From: Betaproteobacteria bacterium
GTDB taxonomy: Bacteria; Pseudomonadota; Gammaproteobacteria; Burkholderiales; Casimicrobiaceae
DNA: 64,000 nucleotides
NCBI GenBank assembly: GCA_013298145.1
Contig: JAAFJO010000006.1
Location: forward strand, 124,001 to 188,000
Direction of reading: 5' to 3'
This document shows, piece by piece, positions 28,536-38,630 of this stretch (positions within the stretch are counted from its first letter, which is position 1; every line of letters starts with the position of its first letter). The notes under the pieces were generated by a model, which had not been told where the DNA came from, searched no databases, and saw only the letters and a list, made by a program, of their open reading frames with translations. The translations under genes were made by a program, and so were the position numbers.

Positions 28536-30301
28536 GCGATTCAAACGACATTAGGGCGGAAGTAATTGCCGTTTTCCCAGACAAGGTAAAGATCTCGGTA
28601 GGCAATATCGCAGCGTTCGCCAATGATAAGAGCGTCAAGGTGGGCTCCTACCTTCGTATCACCGACAGCGAGGATTGCGCACTGATCGCAATCATCGAGA
28701 ACTTCTGCATCGAAGTAAACGACAAGTCCGAGCGCCGTCACATCATTGAGGCGCTTCCGCTGGGAATCATCGCTGACGGCAAGTTCATCCGAGGCGGTGA
28801 TACGTTGACGATTCCCCCCACCGGCGTTGCTCCGGCAACGGAGGATGACATTAAGAAGATCTTCGAAGACTCCGTTGAACCAGCCAAGAAGTTTGTGTTC
28901 AGCGCGTTGGTGTCGAACGAGAAAATCAACGTACCAGTAGATGGCGACCGTTTCTTCAATAAGCACATTGCTGTGGTGGGATCCACAGGTGCCGGAAAAT
29001 CCCACACGATCGCTAAGATCATTCAGACGGCGGTTAGCGCGAAGAATGGTGAGTATTCGCTCAACAACTCCCACGTCGTCATCTTTGATATCCACTCCGA
29101 GTACAGAAAGGCTTTTCCTGACGCCAACTTCCTCGACGCCAGCACGCTGAATCTACCGTACTGGCTGCTCAACAGCGAGGAACTGGAAGAGGTACTGTTG
29201 GATACGGGCGAGCGTGACAACTACAACCAATCGGCCGTGTTTCGCCAGTTGGTCACGGAGAACAAGAAGCGGCACAACACAGCTTCTAAGTTTGTCTTCT
29301 ATGACAGCCCGCTGAAGTTCAACATCCATGAGGTATTGAACGCGTTGTACAACATCAAGAACGAGACCGTGAACTCGAAGAACGAGGCGCGATACATGGT
29401 GGTGGATGACCGATATGAACTGCCCTTGGACGGAAAGACGGATCAAAACCACGGCTTGCTGTTGAATTCGGATGAGCGACTAAACAAATACTTCTTGAGC
29501 CGGCTCGAGTTTCACCCGACAAAACCCCAAAGCATCACTGCCGGAAGTTACGCAGACAAATCGCTGGACAAGTTCTTCACGCGGTTTGAATCAAAAGTAG
29601 CGCAAGACAGGCTCCAGTTTCTCTTCGGCCCAGCCGCGCAAACAGCCACGTTAGAGGGCACTCTCAAAAACCTTCTTGGCTACGGCGACAAACTGTCGAA
29701 CGTGACTATCATCGACCTAAGTGGCGTCCCCTTCGAAGTACTAAGCATCACCGTCTCCCTGATCTCGCGCATCCTGTTTGAGTACGGTTACCACTACAAA
29801 GTGATGAGGACCCGCGCCGACGAGACCATCAACACCGATGCGCCGCTCTTGCTCGTCTACGAGGAAGCACACAAGTACGTTCCCAACAGCGATCTGGCGA
29901 GATTTCGTGCCTCAAGGTTCTCGATTGAGCGGATCGCCAAAGAAGGTCGCAAGTACGGTGTCACGCTGCTCCTTTCGAGCCAGCGGCCATCCGAGATCTC
30001 CGAGACGATCTTCTCCCAATGCAGCAACTTCTTGGCAATGCGATTAACCAATCCAAGCGATCAGAGCTACGTATCGCGCTTGCTGCCAGACACCCTAGGT
30101 AATCTTTGTGAGAAGCTTCCAACCCTAAGCGCAGGCGAAGCGCTTCTCATTGGTGATGCCGTCGTAATGCCGTCGCTGATCAAGGTCGAACGATGCAGCC
30201 CGACGCCGTCGTCTATCGATATTCCGTACTTCCAGCTATGGAAAGAAGAATGGAAGAGTATTGATTTCCCTGGAATTAAGAAGACTTGGCTCAAAGAGTA
30301 A
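28532..30301 (+). CDS. HerA/DUF87-type ATPase
   Basis: HIAVVGSTGAGKSHTIAKI Walker A, PLLLVYEEAHKYVPN Walker B, LLLSSQRPSEISETIFSQCSNFLAMRLTNPSDQSYV. Confidence 0.92.
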   Translation: MSDSNDIRAEVIAVFPDKVKISVGNIAAFANDKSVKVGSYLRITDSEDCALIAIIENFCIEVNDKSERRHIIEALPLGIIADGKFIRGGDTLTIPPTGVAPATEDDIKKIFEDSVEPAKKFVFSALVSNEKINVPVDGDRFFNKHIAVVGSTGAGKSHTIAKIIQTAVSAKNGEYSLNNSHVVIFDIHSEYRKAFPDANFLDASTLNLPYWLLNSEELEEVLLDTGERDNYNQSAVFRQLVTENKKRHNTASKFVFYDSPLKFNIHEVLNALYNIKNETVNSKNEARYMVVDDRYELPLDGKTDQNHGLLLNSDERLNKYFLSRLEFHPTKPQSITAGSYADKSLDKFFTRFESKVAQDRLQFLFGPAAQTATLEGTLKNLLGYGDKLSNVTIIDLSGVPFEVLSITVSLISRILFEYGYHYKVMRTRADETINTDAPLLLVYEEAHKYVPNSDLARFRASRFSIERIAKEGRKYGVTLLLSSQRPSEISETIFSQCSNFLAMRLTNPSDQSYVSRLLPDTLGNLCEKLPTLSAGEALLIGDAVVMPSLIKVERCSPTPSSIDIPYFQLWKEEWKSIDFPGIKKTWLKE

Positions 30302-30393
30302 ATCAGAGGGCCTGAGATCAATTTCCTCGCAAGACCCTGTGTGTATTACTCACACGGTCGCCGCGATGCGGCAAGTCCCCGAGTGCGAATCGC

Positions 30394-30801
30394 CTATGCC
30401 TGATCCGGCGCAATCACTTCTACGGTCGGGAAATACGCGCGGTAGCGCGCCGAATCACGCGTGAGGACTGGTGACTGGATGACAGCGGCGTGCGCACCGA
30501 TGAAAAAGTCGGGCAGCACGCTTTGTCGCGTGCCCTTTGCGCGCTTGTATTGCATGAAGGCTTTGCCTGCGAGGAAGAGCGCGGGGCGCGGCAATTCGAA
30601 CACTTGCAGTTGCAGTTGGGCCACGGCGCGCTCCAGCTCTTCAATGCGGGCGAACGCGCAGGAGATTTCAGCGTAGATGATCGGGTTGATGACCAGCGCG
30701 TGAATTTGTGACTGCGCGCGCAATTGCGCGATCGACCACGCCGCCCATTCGCTATCGTCTTCGAGCACGTCGATCAAGACGTTGCTATCCACGAGCAGCA
30801 T
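30394..30801 (-). CDS. VapC-type PIN domain toxin
   Basis: MLLVDSNVLIDVLEDDSEW...IYAEISCAF...LPDFFIGAHAAVIQSPVLTRDSARYRAYFPTVEVIAP. Confidence 0.9.
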   Translation of the reverse strand: MLLVDSNVLIDVLEDDSEWAAWSIAQLRAQSQIHALVINPIIYAEISCAFARIEELERAVAQLQLQVFELPRPALFLAGKAFMQYKRAKGTRQSVLPDFFIGAHAAVIQSPVLTRDSARYRAYFPTVEVIAPDQA

Positions 30802-30813
30802 GCGCGCTCCGGA

Positions 30814-31056
30814 TCAGATTTCGCTGCGCAGTAGCTTCATCAAATCGTCGGTGCGCCACTTGACGGTGGCTTTGCCGCGCACGGCCTCGAATCGATCTAC
30901 CGCTTTCTTCGTGCTACGAGCCGTTACCGGATTCAACACCACCTGCCCCGACGCATTGACCGCAAAGTCAACCGCGCTACCTGGCGCGAGGTGAAGCGCA
31001 TCGCGAATGTGCTTCGGGATGGTGACTTGGCCTTTGCTGGTGAGGTTGGTGCTCAT
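30814..31056 (-). CDS. AbrB/VapB-type antitoxin
   Basis: MSTNLTSKGQVTIPKHIRDALHLAPGSAVDF. Confidence 0.92.
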   Translation of the reverse strand: MSTNLTSKGQVTIPKHIRDALHLAPGSAVDFAVNASGQVVLNPVTARSTKKAVDRFEAVRGKATVKWRTDDLMKLLRSEI

Positions 31057-31072
31057 GGTGGATTTCGAAGTA

Positions 31073-31093
31073 TTACCAATGCACGAATGGTAA
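31073..31093. promoter_or_regulatory. Inverted repeat TTACCA-N9-TGGTAA, candidate TA operator
   Basis: Immediately upstream of the antitoxin start at 31056. Confidence 0.5.
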
Positions 31094-31172
31094 CACTGCG
31101 AGGCGCCGCGCGTTGACTTAGCCGCGTTTCTTCGAAATTGCGCGCCAACGTCCAGCGATTCTTACGAACCGC

Positions 31173-32693
31173 TCAACGCCCTTGCCCAACAAACCCCTTC
31201 ATCAATTCATCCAACACCGCCCTGCCCTTCGCGCCGCGGGCGTTGTCGTGGTTTAGGAAGAGGACGACGACTTGCGGCTCGCCGCTTGCGTCGGGTAGAT
31301 AGCCCGCGACGCTGGTGACGTTGCGGAGACCGCCGGTTTTCATGCGGCCGATTTCGTTGGCGGGGGTGTCTCTGAGGCGATTGCGCATTGCGCCGTCGAT
31401 GCCGACGATCGGCAGGCTCATCATGAATTCGCTCGCCCATTTGCTTTTCTGTGCGGCGCGTAGCGTTTGCGCGAGGGTCATCGGCGCGATCATTTCCTTT
31501 CTTGAGAGGCCAGAGCCGTTTTCGATCACGAGGCCTGCGTCGTCGATGCCATTTTCACGAAGCCAGGCGCGAACGACGGCGTCGGCGCGCGCTGCAGTGG
31601 GCGCGCTTTTCTCTAGCTTCGTTGTCGCGTCGCTGGCGAGTGCGCCCATCGTGAGATAGGCGATGCGCGTCATTGCGTTATCGCTTCGCTTGTTGATGTC
31701 ACGATTGAATTCGGCGAGCGTTCGGGAATCGACGTTTGAAACGGTTCTGACTGGCGGGTCGCCCGCGTTCGCACTACGCGTGGGCGCGATCCCCTCTCGC
31801 GCACGACCGCTCCATTGCCCGCCGAGCGATTTCCACAGGGCGCGAGTGACGCGCTCAACGTAATCGGTGCGATCAATGATGTTGATTTCTGTGGCGATGC
31901 TGCAATTTTTCGGGAAGGTGCCGAGGAGCGCAACGCGAATTTCACCGCTCACGAGTTTGTCAACGCGAGGGATTTTCCAATCGTCTTCCCAGAGCGCGCA
32001 GCTCTTTTCAACCAGCGCCATTTCGGAGACGAATTGCACGCCATCCATCAGCGGGCCGAATACGACGCGCACTTCTTTTTCGTCCGAGGCGATGGCGAGC
32101 TGGTTGAGATTGCTGCCGAGCATCAGCGCATCAGGAATCACGTTGTAGCGAAATTCGGGCGATTCATCGAACGGGGCAACGCCTTCGTACGGGCGCGGCG
32201 GTTGAAAAAACTCGCGATCCACGATGAGATCGCCCTCGATCACGCGGACGCCCTGCGCGCGAAGCGTTCGCAGCATCGATTCCAGCGCGTCGACGGAAAG
32301 CTCATCCGCGCCGCCGCCGACCAGGGCGAGATCGCCGCGCAAGGTGTCTCCACGCTGTTCGGCGCGGGTGACGAGCGTGGTCTTCGGGCGGTAAGACGGC
32401 TTGAGCGTTTCCAGCGCGACGATAGAGGTCAAGACTTTGATCGTGGACGCAGGCTGCATGGCGCGAGTAGCTTGCCGCTGCCAGAGCACGCGCCCGTCGC
32501 TTTGGCGAAGCACGACACCGCCAAGCGCATCTTCAGGGATTTGCGCTTCGCGGAGCTTTGCGAGTGCGGGTTCTGGGATTGCACTTGCGGCATCTCGCGG
32601 CGCTTGCAGGTGTGCGCAGCCGCTCATGAACGCCATCGCGAGGAATGCGACTACCCAATGCGCGCGGAAATTTCGATTCAGTGTTTTCGCCAT
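31173..32693 (-). CDS. dacB: D-alanyl-D-alanine carboxypeptidase / PBP4 (DacB, S13 family), lipoprotein-like
   Basis: QPASTIKVLTSIVALETL (SxxK), KRSDNAMTRI (SDN), MKTGGLRNVTSVAGYL (KTG); signal with lipobox MSGC. Confidence 0.92.
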   Translation of the reverse strand: MAKTLNRNFRAHWVVAFLAMAFMSGCAHLQAPRDAASAIPEPALAKLREAQIPEDALGGVVLRQSDGRVLWQRQATRAMQPASTIKVLTSIVALETLKPSYRPKTTLVTRAEQRGDTLRGDLALVGGGADELSVDALESMLRTLRAQGVRVIEGDLIVDREFFQPPRPYEGVAPFDESPEFRYNVIPDALMLGSNLNQLAIASDEKEVRVVFGPLMDGVQFVSEMALVEKSCALWEDDWKIPRVDKLVSGEIRVALLGTFPKNCSIATEINIIDRTDYVERVTRALWKSLGGQWSGRAREGIAPTRSANAGDPPVRTVSNVDSRTLAEFNRDINKRSDNAMTRIAYLTMGALASDATTKLEKSAPTAARADAVVRAWLRENGIDDAGLVIENGSGLSRKEMIAPMTLAQTLRAAQKSKWASEFMMSLPIVGIDGAMRNRLRDTPANEIGRMKTGGLRNVTSVAGYLPDASGEPQVVVLFLNHDNARGAKGRAVLDELMKGFVGQGR

Positions 32694-33156
32694 GAACGGA
32701 TGCTACGAGAGGTTTCGCGCCGTCGGCGCGCGGGCGATATCGGATGACGAAATTGGCATGGTGACGCTGTAGTCGCTTCACTTATTTAGCAAAAACAGCT
32801 AAATCCCTATTTTCACTGCACTAGCGATCGATTAAATATTATTTCGCTAATTAGTTTTATCGTCATCTAGCCCAATTCTAACGGCATTTAAATACGTAGT
32901 TCTGTAGATTAAGGTGTTCCCCTAAATGCTGCGCGGCGTTGTCCGTTTTCCGCTACCGCTTTCATGCAATTTCGGCAACGTGGGACGTAGTAATTGACAT
33001 AAAAGTCATCGACCGCGTGTAATAAGCGGAACCAGTTGAGTACCAGTTGCAATTGGGCACCGGGCGGATTCAAGCAATGTTTGGGGCGTTGTCAAACTCG
33101 TGTGTTGCAGCTGGGTGAAGCGGGCAAGTCAATAACCTTCTACGAGAGGATTACCA

Positions 33157-36045
33157 GTGAAACTGAAGAAACTTACTTACGGGATCGCGCTGTCGCTAGT
33201 GGCGGCGCCGATCGCGTTTGCGCAAACCGCACCCAATACGCCGCAACGTGTGGAACGCGTTGAGATCACAGGATCGAGCATTAAGCGGATCGCTAACGAG
33301 GGCGCACTGCCGCTCCAGATCATCACGCGTGCAGAACTTGAACGCGAAGGCATCACCACGGCTGAGCAGCTCGTTTTGAGCCTGAGTACAAACGGCAACG
33401 GCCTTGACAACTTAGCATCCAATGCAGACGTCGTGGGCGGCGCTCAACGCGGCAATAACGGCGCAACCAGCGCAAACTTACGCGGCCAAGGCAGCAATGC
33501 AACGCTGATTCTTTTGAACGGTCGCCGCGTAGCGGCGCACGGGTTGAACGGCGGCACAGTTGATTTGAACCAAATTCCGATGGCCGCCATCTCGCGCATC
33601 GAAGTATTGAAAGATGGCGCGTCTGCGATTTACGGAACTGATGCAATCGGTGGCGTAATCAACTTCATTCTTCGAAATGATTACACCGGCATCAGCGCAA
33701 ACGTAACGGCTGACGTCACCGAAGCGGGCGGCGGCAATATCTTTAACGGCAGCATCCTCGGCGGTTTTGGCAATCTGCAAAAAGATGGCTTCAATGTCAT
33801 GGCATCGCTCTCAGTGCGCGATGCAAAAGCGCTGCGCGGTGATCAACGTGATTTCGTTAATACTTTTCAGCCAGATCGCGGCTTGAGCGTTGATACGCGC
33901 GGAACGCCGTTCGCAACGATTTTTCCGCTCGCTGGGACGCTCTTCCCAGCCGCAGCAAACTTTCCGTTTATCCCCGGCAGCACCACAATTCGCGCGAGCG
34001 GTGGCTTGAACATTCTTGATCTGCCAGGTCAAGCCGGATGCGGCAGCGTTCCAGGCCAAGCGCCGTACGCAGACTTGCTCTGGAACACGCCAAGCGCCGC
34101 GTATGCCTGCGCTTGGGACACAGGTAAAGCCGCCGTGTTGCAACAGCCAATCCAAACCACAAGCTTTGTGGGGCGCGGTACGCTGAAGCTCGGTCAGCAT
34201 CAAGTGGTGGGCGAGGTCGTTGCCTCTGAATCAGATTCAGCAAAGCGCTTTTCGAATCTGCAACTGACGCCAAACACCACGACGCAACAATTGCGTTATC
34301 CGCGTAATTCGTTCTCACAAGCAAGCTACGACCGCGTATTCAATGCGCTTCTCGCGGCCTTCCCAACGACGATTACCGAGGCGCAACGCGGACAATCGCT
34401 CGCCTACCGTTGGCGCTGTATCGAATGCGGTCCGCGCGAAATTGAAACCAATGCGAAAACGCAGCGATTCGCGTTGAACGCAGACGGTCCACTCTTCGGT
34501 GGCTGGGATTACCGTGCTGGTATCTCTCAGGCAACGAGCGAAGCGAAATCAACGCTCGGCGGGGGTTACTACTTCCGTGGCACCACGGCGACGGGGGCAA
34601 GCGATGGCGGCCCAGGCATCATTCCAGCGCTCAATAGCGGTCGGATTGACATCTTCCTGCCTGCAGGCCAGCGCCAAAGCGCAGACGGCTTGGCTGCGCT
34701 CGAAGAAGCCTCTGCGCGCGGCGTGGTGCTCTATGGCGGCAAATTCACAATGACGCAAACCGATGCGTCGGCGAGTGGTCCGTTGTTCAAGCTGCCAGCG
34801 GGCGATCTGATGGCCGCGGTGGGTGTCGATCTGCGAACCGAAAAATACAGCTTTAATGGCGACGAGCGTGCCGCTGCCAATCAGCGCGTCATCATCGCAG
34901 CGCCGTTCGACCAAGCCAACATTCTCGGCGGCGCAAAGCGTGACGTGACGGCGTTCTACGGCGAGTTGCTGATTCCTGTGGTGAAAGGGCTTGAGGTCAC
35001 GCTGGCGATGCGCCAAGACAAGTATGACGGTTTCGGCACCACCAGCAACCCGAAAGCCTCGGCGCTTTGGAAGCCAACGAATAGCTTGCTCTTCCGCGGT
35101 TCGTACAGCACAGGCTTCCGCGTACCTACGTTTAACCAGCTCTATAACGGCGCTATTGAATCGCTGTTCACAGGCACAACGCTCGTCGATCCTTTGACCT
35201 GCCCGGGCGGTCGTCCAAACACCACACAGCCAGGCTGTGCGTTCATTGATCGCGGCGCGAACATCATCAACGGCGGTAAGCCCGATCTGGGCCCGGAGGA
35301 GGCAAAAATGTCTTCGCTTGGCTTCGTGTGGGAGCCAATGCCTAGCATCAGCATCGGGCTGGACTGGTGGGATATTGAGCGCACCGGAACGATTCAAATC
35401 CTCTCGCTCACGCAGTTGATCGACAACTATCGCTTCTTCCCAGAGCGCTTCATTCGTGACACCTCAGGCAGATTGATCGCAGTGGATCAGCGCTGGGTGA
35501 ATGCGGGTTCGTCGCAAACAGCGGGCATCGAAGTGAGTCTGCGTGGCGGATTCGATGCGGTTGGCGCACGCTGGACGACCGGTTTGGATGGCACCTATCT
35601 CACCAAGAAGCGCTCACGCGTTGTCGCGGGCGTGCCCTACGGGCCGAGCGAAATCGGTCAATTCAGCTTCGCAGGCGATCTCGGGCTTCGCTGGAAACAC
35701 AGCGCTTGGGTGAGCTACAAGCGCGGCGCGTGGACTGGCACGCTGAGCCAAACCTTCCGCGCGGGCTACAACGATCAGGTGCTTCCTGGCGTTGCATCCG
35801 GTGCAGTGGTGCCACCGAACTGGAATCCGAAAGTTGCGAGCTACACAACGTACAACCTGTCGGCAACCTATAGCGGCATCAAAAACCTAACGATCACCGG
35901 CTTGGTGAAAAACGTGCTCGACAAAGACCCTCCGTTTGCCATCACCTACGATAGCAACGGCGGTTCGGGCAGCTCATGGGAGCCACGCGTTGCTGACCCA
36001 CGCGGTCGTGCATTCGTGTTGAGCTTGGGCTACCAGTTCAAGTAA
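33157..36045 (+). CDS. TonB-dependent outer membrane receptor
   Basis: 962 aa; signal peptide, VERVEITGSSIKRI, plug domain (LNGRRVA...IEVLKDGASAIYGTDAIGGVINFIL), C-terminal aromatic-ended beta strand. Confidence 0.95.
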   Translation: MKLKKLTYGIALSLVAAPIAFAQTAPNTPQRVERVEITGSSIKRIANEGALPLQIITRAELEREGITTAEQLVLSLSTNGNGLDNLASNADVVGGAQRGNNGATSANLRGQGSNATLILLNGRRVAAHGLNGGTVDLNQIPMAAISRIEVLKDGASAIYGTDAIGGVINFILRNDYTGISANVTADVTEAGGGNIFNGSILGGFGNLQKDGFNVMASLSVRDAKALRGDQRDFVNTFQPDRGLSVDTRGTPFATIFPLAGTLFPAAANFPFIPGSTTIRASGGLNILDLPGQAGCGSVPGQAPYADLLWNTPSAAYACAWDTGKAAVLQQPIQTTSFVGRGTLKLGQHQVVGEVVASESDSAKRFSNLQLTPNTTTQQLRYPRNSFSQASYDRVFNALLAAFPTTITEAQRGQSLAYRWRCIECGPREIETNAKTQRFALNADGPLFGGWDYRAGISQATSEAKSTLGGGYYFRGTTATGASDGGPGIIPALNSGRIDIFLPAGQRQSADGLAALEEASARGVVLYGGKFTMTQTDASASGPLFKLPAGDLMAAVGVDLRTEKYSFNGDERAAANQRVIIAAPFDQANILGGAKRDVTAFYGELLIPVVKGLEVTLAMRQDKYDGFGTTSNPKASALWKPTNSLLFRGSYSTGFRVPTFNQLYNGAIESLFTGTTLVDPLTCPGGRPNTTQPGCAFIDRGANIINGGKPDLGPEEAKMSSLGFVWEPMPSISIGLDWWDIERTGTIQILSLTQLIDNYRFFPERFIRDTSGRLIAVDQRWVNAGSSQTAGIEVSLRGGFDAVGARWTTGLDGTYLTKKRSRVVAGVPYGPSEIGQFSFAGDLGLRWKHSAWVSYKRGAWTGTLSQTFRAGYNDQVLPGVASGAVVPPNWNPKVASYTTYNLSATYSGIKNLTITGLVKNVLDKDPPFAITYDSNGGSGSSWEPRVADPRGRAFVLSLGYQFK

Positions 36046-36062
36046 CCCGTAACCAGCACGGG

Positions 36063-36095
36063 AAGCCGGAGCGCTAAAACGTTCCGGCTTTTTTA
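36063..36095 (+). terminator. Rho-independent terminator after the TonB receptor
   Basis: AAGCCGGAGCG-ctaaaa-CGTTCCGGCTTTTTTA. Confidence 0.88.
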
Positions 36096-36108
36096 TTGGA
36101 GCGCCCCG

Positions 36109-37212
36109 ATGAATAGGGCAAGGCGAACGATTACTTCTATTCCGCTTGCTGCAATAATAGGCGGCTTGCCCCAGTTAACGTTGGGGAAAACTGCTAAGCC
36201 TGTCTCGCAGTCAACAACACAAACGGTGAGCGAATCGGGCAACCGACGGCCTACGCGCCCTACGCGCCCCCCGCGCCTTCGTCGCGGCGACGGGGTCGCG
36301 CTTATCAACCCCGGCGGCGTGGTCAGCGAAGCCAATGTCGAGCGTGCCATTGCGAACGCAGAGACTTTGGGCTTAGTCCCCCAACTCGGGCGAAACCTGC
36401 GTCTCAAATATGGTGGCTATGCCGGCAGCGCACGCGAGCGAGTGGATGACCTCCACGCCGCATGGCGTGATCCTGACGTGAAAGCCATTTGGTCAGTGCG
36501 TGGCGGCTCGGGTACTGCGCAAATCCTTCCGCTGGTTGATTTCGCGCTTTTGCGCGCGACGCCCAAAGTCTTGATGGGCTTTTCTGACATGACGGCGCTC
36601 CTTAACGCGGTCACCGCCCATACCGGCCTCATCACCTTCCATACGCCGAGCGGTATTTCAACGCTCTCACCGTATTCGCGCAGAAATATGGAACAGATTA
36701 TTTTTGACGCGCCCCAACACTACGCCATGCTCCCCGCACTCGAAAACGAAGCGCGCAGCGGCGCTGAACCCGAGTACGCGGTGCGTACACAACGTGGCGG
36801 GCGAGTTGAGGGTGAATTGGTGGGTGGCAATCTGGCCGTTTTCGCGTCGCTTGTGGGCACGGCTTACATGCCCTCGCTTGCAAACAAAGTTTTGTTTCTG
36901 GAAGATATCAACGAAGCGCCCTATCGCATTGATCGAATGCTCACGCAGCTCGTACAAGCCATGACGCATACAAAGCAATTTCCGGCGGCGACTGTATTCG
37001 GCGTGTGCCGCCGCTGTGAAGCAACAGATGGCGAAGCGTCACTCACGCTGCAGGAGGTGATTCGCGATTACGCGGCAAGCCAACCCGGTCCAGTCGCGAG
37101 TGGTTATTCGTTCGGACATATCGCCGCACAGATGAGCTTACCGATTGGCGCGCGCGCTGCGCTCGACACCTACGAGCGATCGCTCACGCTGGTCGAAGCG
37201 GCAGTGGCTTAG
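36109..37212 (+). CDS. LD-carboxypeptidase (S66 / LdcA-MccF family) with exported-type N-terminus
   Basis: VALINPGGVVSEANVERA, AIWSVRGGSGTAQILPLVDF, MGFSDMTALLNAV, GGNLAVFASLVGT, FLEDINEAPYRIDRML; N-terminal RRTITSIPLAAIIGG. Confidence 0.9.
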   Translation: MNRARRTITSIPLAAIIGGLPQLTLGKTAKPVSQSTTQTVSESGNRRPTRPTRPPRLRRGDGVALINPGGVVSEANVERAIANAETLGLVPQLGRNLRLKYGGYAGSARERVDDLHAAWRDPDVKAIWSVRGGSGTAQILPLVDFALLRATPKVLMGFSDMTALLNAVTAHTGLITFHTPSGISTLSPYSRRNMEQIIFDAPQHYAMLPALENEARSGAEPEYAVRTQRGGRVEGELVGGNLAVFASLVGTAYMPSLANKVLFLEDINEAPYRIDRMLTQLVQAMTHTKQFPAATVFGVCRRCEATDGEASLTLQEVIRDYAASQPGPVASGYSFGHIAAQMSLPIGARAALDTYERSLTLVEAAVA

Positions 37213-37214
37213 CG

Positions 37215-38630
37215 CTACACAAGGGCTGCGCGATAGATTGCAGTGAGAATTTCTTCTTCGTAGCGATACATGGCTGAAAAGCGGCCTTTGTTCAGCTCGG
37301 GATCGCTTGCCGTTCCGCCCACCAAGAAAATGATGCCGTTGCCGCGTGACGGGTCAAACGCGAATGCAGAGGTTAAACCGTAGGCGTTGCCTAAGTGCCC
37401 CACCCCTTTGAAACCGCCACCTTCAACTAGCCGATCGCCCCGCCGACCTTCTGAAATATCGAGAAAAATCTGCGGCCCGAGCGCCCAGGCGTTGAAGAGA
37501 CCGCCCTCGCCTTCGTCATCTTCTGCGCGATTGCCTTTGCCATCAAGCGCAGCTCGGCTGTAGCGCCATTGCTCGGTAAAAAGCGTCGAGACCGCCCGCT
37601 CACTCAATACGATGCGTCCGTCAATCTGCCCACGGTTCATGAGCATCGTCATCGTGCGACGCAGACCGCGGAGCGAAATTCGAAGCCCGCCCTGCGGCCC
37701 GAACACCGAGCCGTTGGTACCCACCACATACGCATCGGTTGCGCGGGGCTTCGGTGCAGCACGCGTGTAGTCATCCACTTGAGGGACCCAAGGCCCCGAG
37801 GTATCCCAGCGCTCACGACCGTTTACTTCGGTTCGCTTTCGATACAGCGTTGCAACCCGCGCGAGTTCTGCCGATGCGAGTGAAGCGGGATCAAATGTGG
37901 CTGTCACGCCCAGGGGCGCAAACAGTTCACGCTCCATCAAGCGATCAAAACGGACTCGGGTTGCACACTCCATCACCGTTGCAATCATGCCGAACGCAAA
38001 GTTGCAGTAGTTGAAGTATGGGCCCGGTGCACGATTCTTCGCCCACATTTCGCCCTTGCCAAATCGTGCGCTACCGGGAAGCCATACGTCGCGAAGCGCC
38101 ACCGTTTCGGGAAAGTTGTAGCCACCGCCATCACGAAGCGATGACGTGTGCGAGAGCAGCATTCGAAGCGAAATCGGCGACGTGGGGAAATGCGGATTTC
38201 TGAGCGGGTATCCGAGGTAATCGCTGATATCGCGATCTAGATCCAACACCGCTTGGTCCGCCAACTTCACAGCGACCATCGCAACAAACATCTTCGAGAT
38301 CGAAGCGATGCGATACAAGAAATCCGGTGTCGCCTCGATGCCACGTCGCGCATCGTTCGCGTCAATTCGCGCGAATCCCACTGCGTTTTCATAAACGATC
38401 TGGCCGCCCCGCATTGCGAGCGCGGCGATACTCGAAAGCTCTCTTCCAGGCGATTGCGAAATCGAGAGGAGCGCGGCATCGAGTTCAGGCAGCGGGCGCG
38501 GCGGTGTACGTTTCATGCGGCTCATAGTTTCAGGCTCAGTCGAGATTTGCTGCGCGGTGCAGGCAACGAGGCTCGTCGCAGCGGCCGTGACAAGCAGCTC
38601 ACGTCGCGTGAATCGGCGAGCGCTGGTCAA
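37215..38630 (-). CDS. Serine hydrolase, beta-lactamase/class C family, Tat-lipoprotein-like signal
   Basis: RRFTRRELLVTAAATSLVACTAQ; YRIASISKMFVAM (SxxK), YCNFAFGMI; TTG start overlaps the upstream gene stop. Confidence 0.87.
   Translation of the reverse strand: MTSARRFTRRELLVTAAATSLVACTAQQISTEPETMSRMKRTPPRPLPELDAALLSISQSPGRELSSIAALAMRGGQIVYENAVGFARIDANDARRGIEATPDFLYRIASISKMFVAMVAVKLADQAVLDLDRDISDYLGYPLRNPHFPTSPISLRMLLSHTSSLRDGGGYNFPETVALRDVWLPGSARFGKGEMWAKNRAPGPYFNYCNFAFGMIATVMECATRVRFDRLMERELFAPLGVTATFDPASLASAELARVATLYRKRTEVNGRERWDTSGPWVPQVDDYTRAAPKPRATDAYVVGTNGSVFGPQGGLRISLRGLRRTMTMLMNRGQIDGRIVLSERAVSTLFTEQWRYSRAALDGKGNRAEDDEGEGGLFNAWALGPQIFLDISEGRRGDRLVEGGGFKGVGHLGNAYGLTSAFAFDPSRGNGIIFLVGGTASDPELNKGRFSAMYRYEEEILTAIYRAALV

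Noticed and set aside
31815-32747. 310-aa plus-strand ORF opposite dacB
   Set aside because: Shadow ORF; sense strand has S13 peptidase motifs
34549-35397. 282-aa minus-strand ORF inside the TonB receptor
   Set aside because: Antisense artefact in a high-GC gene
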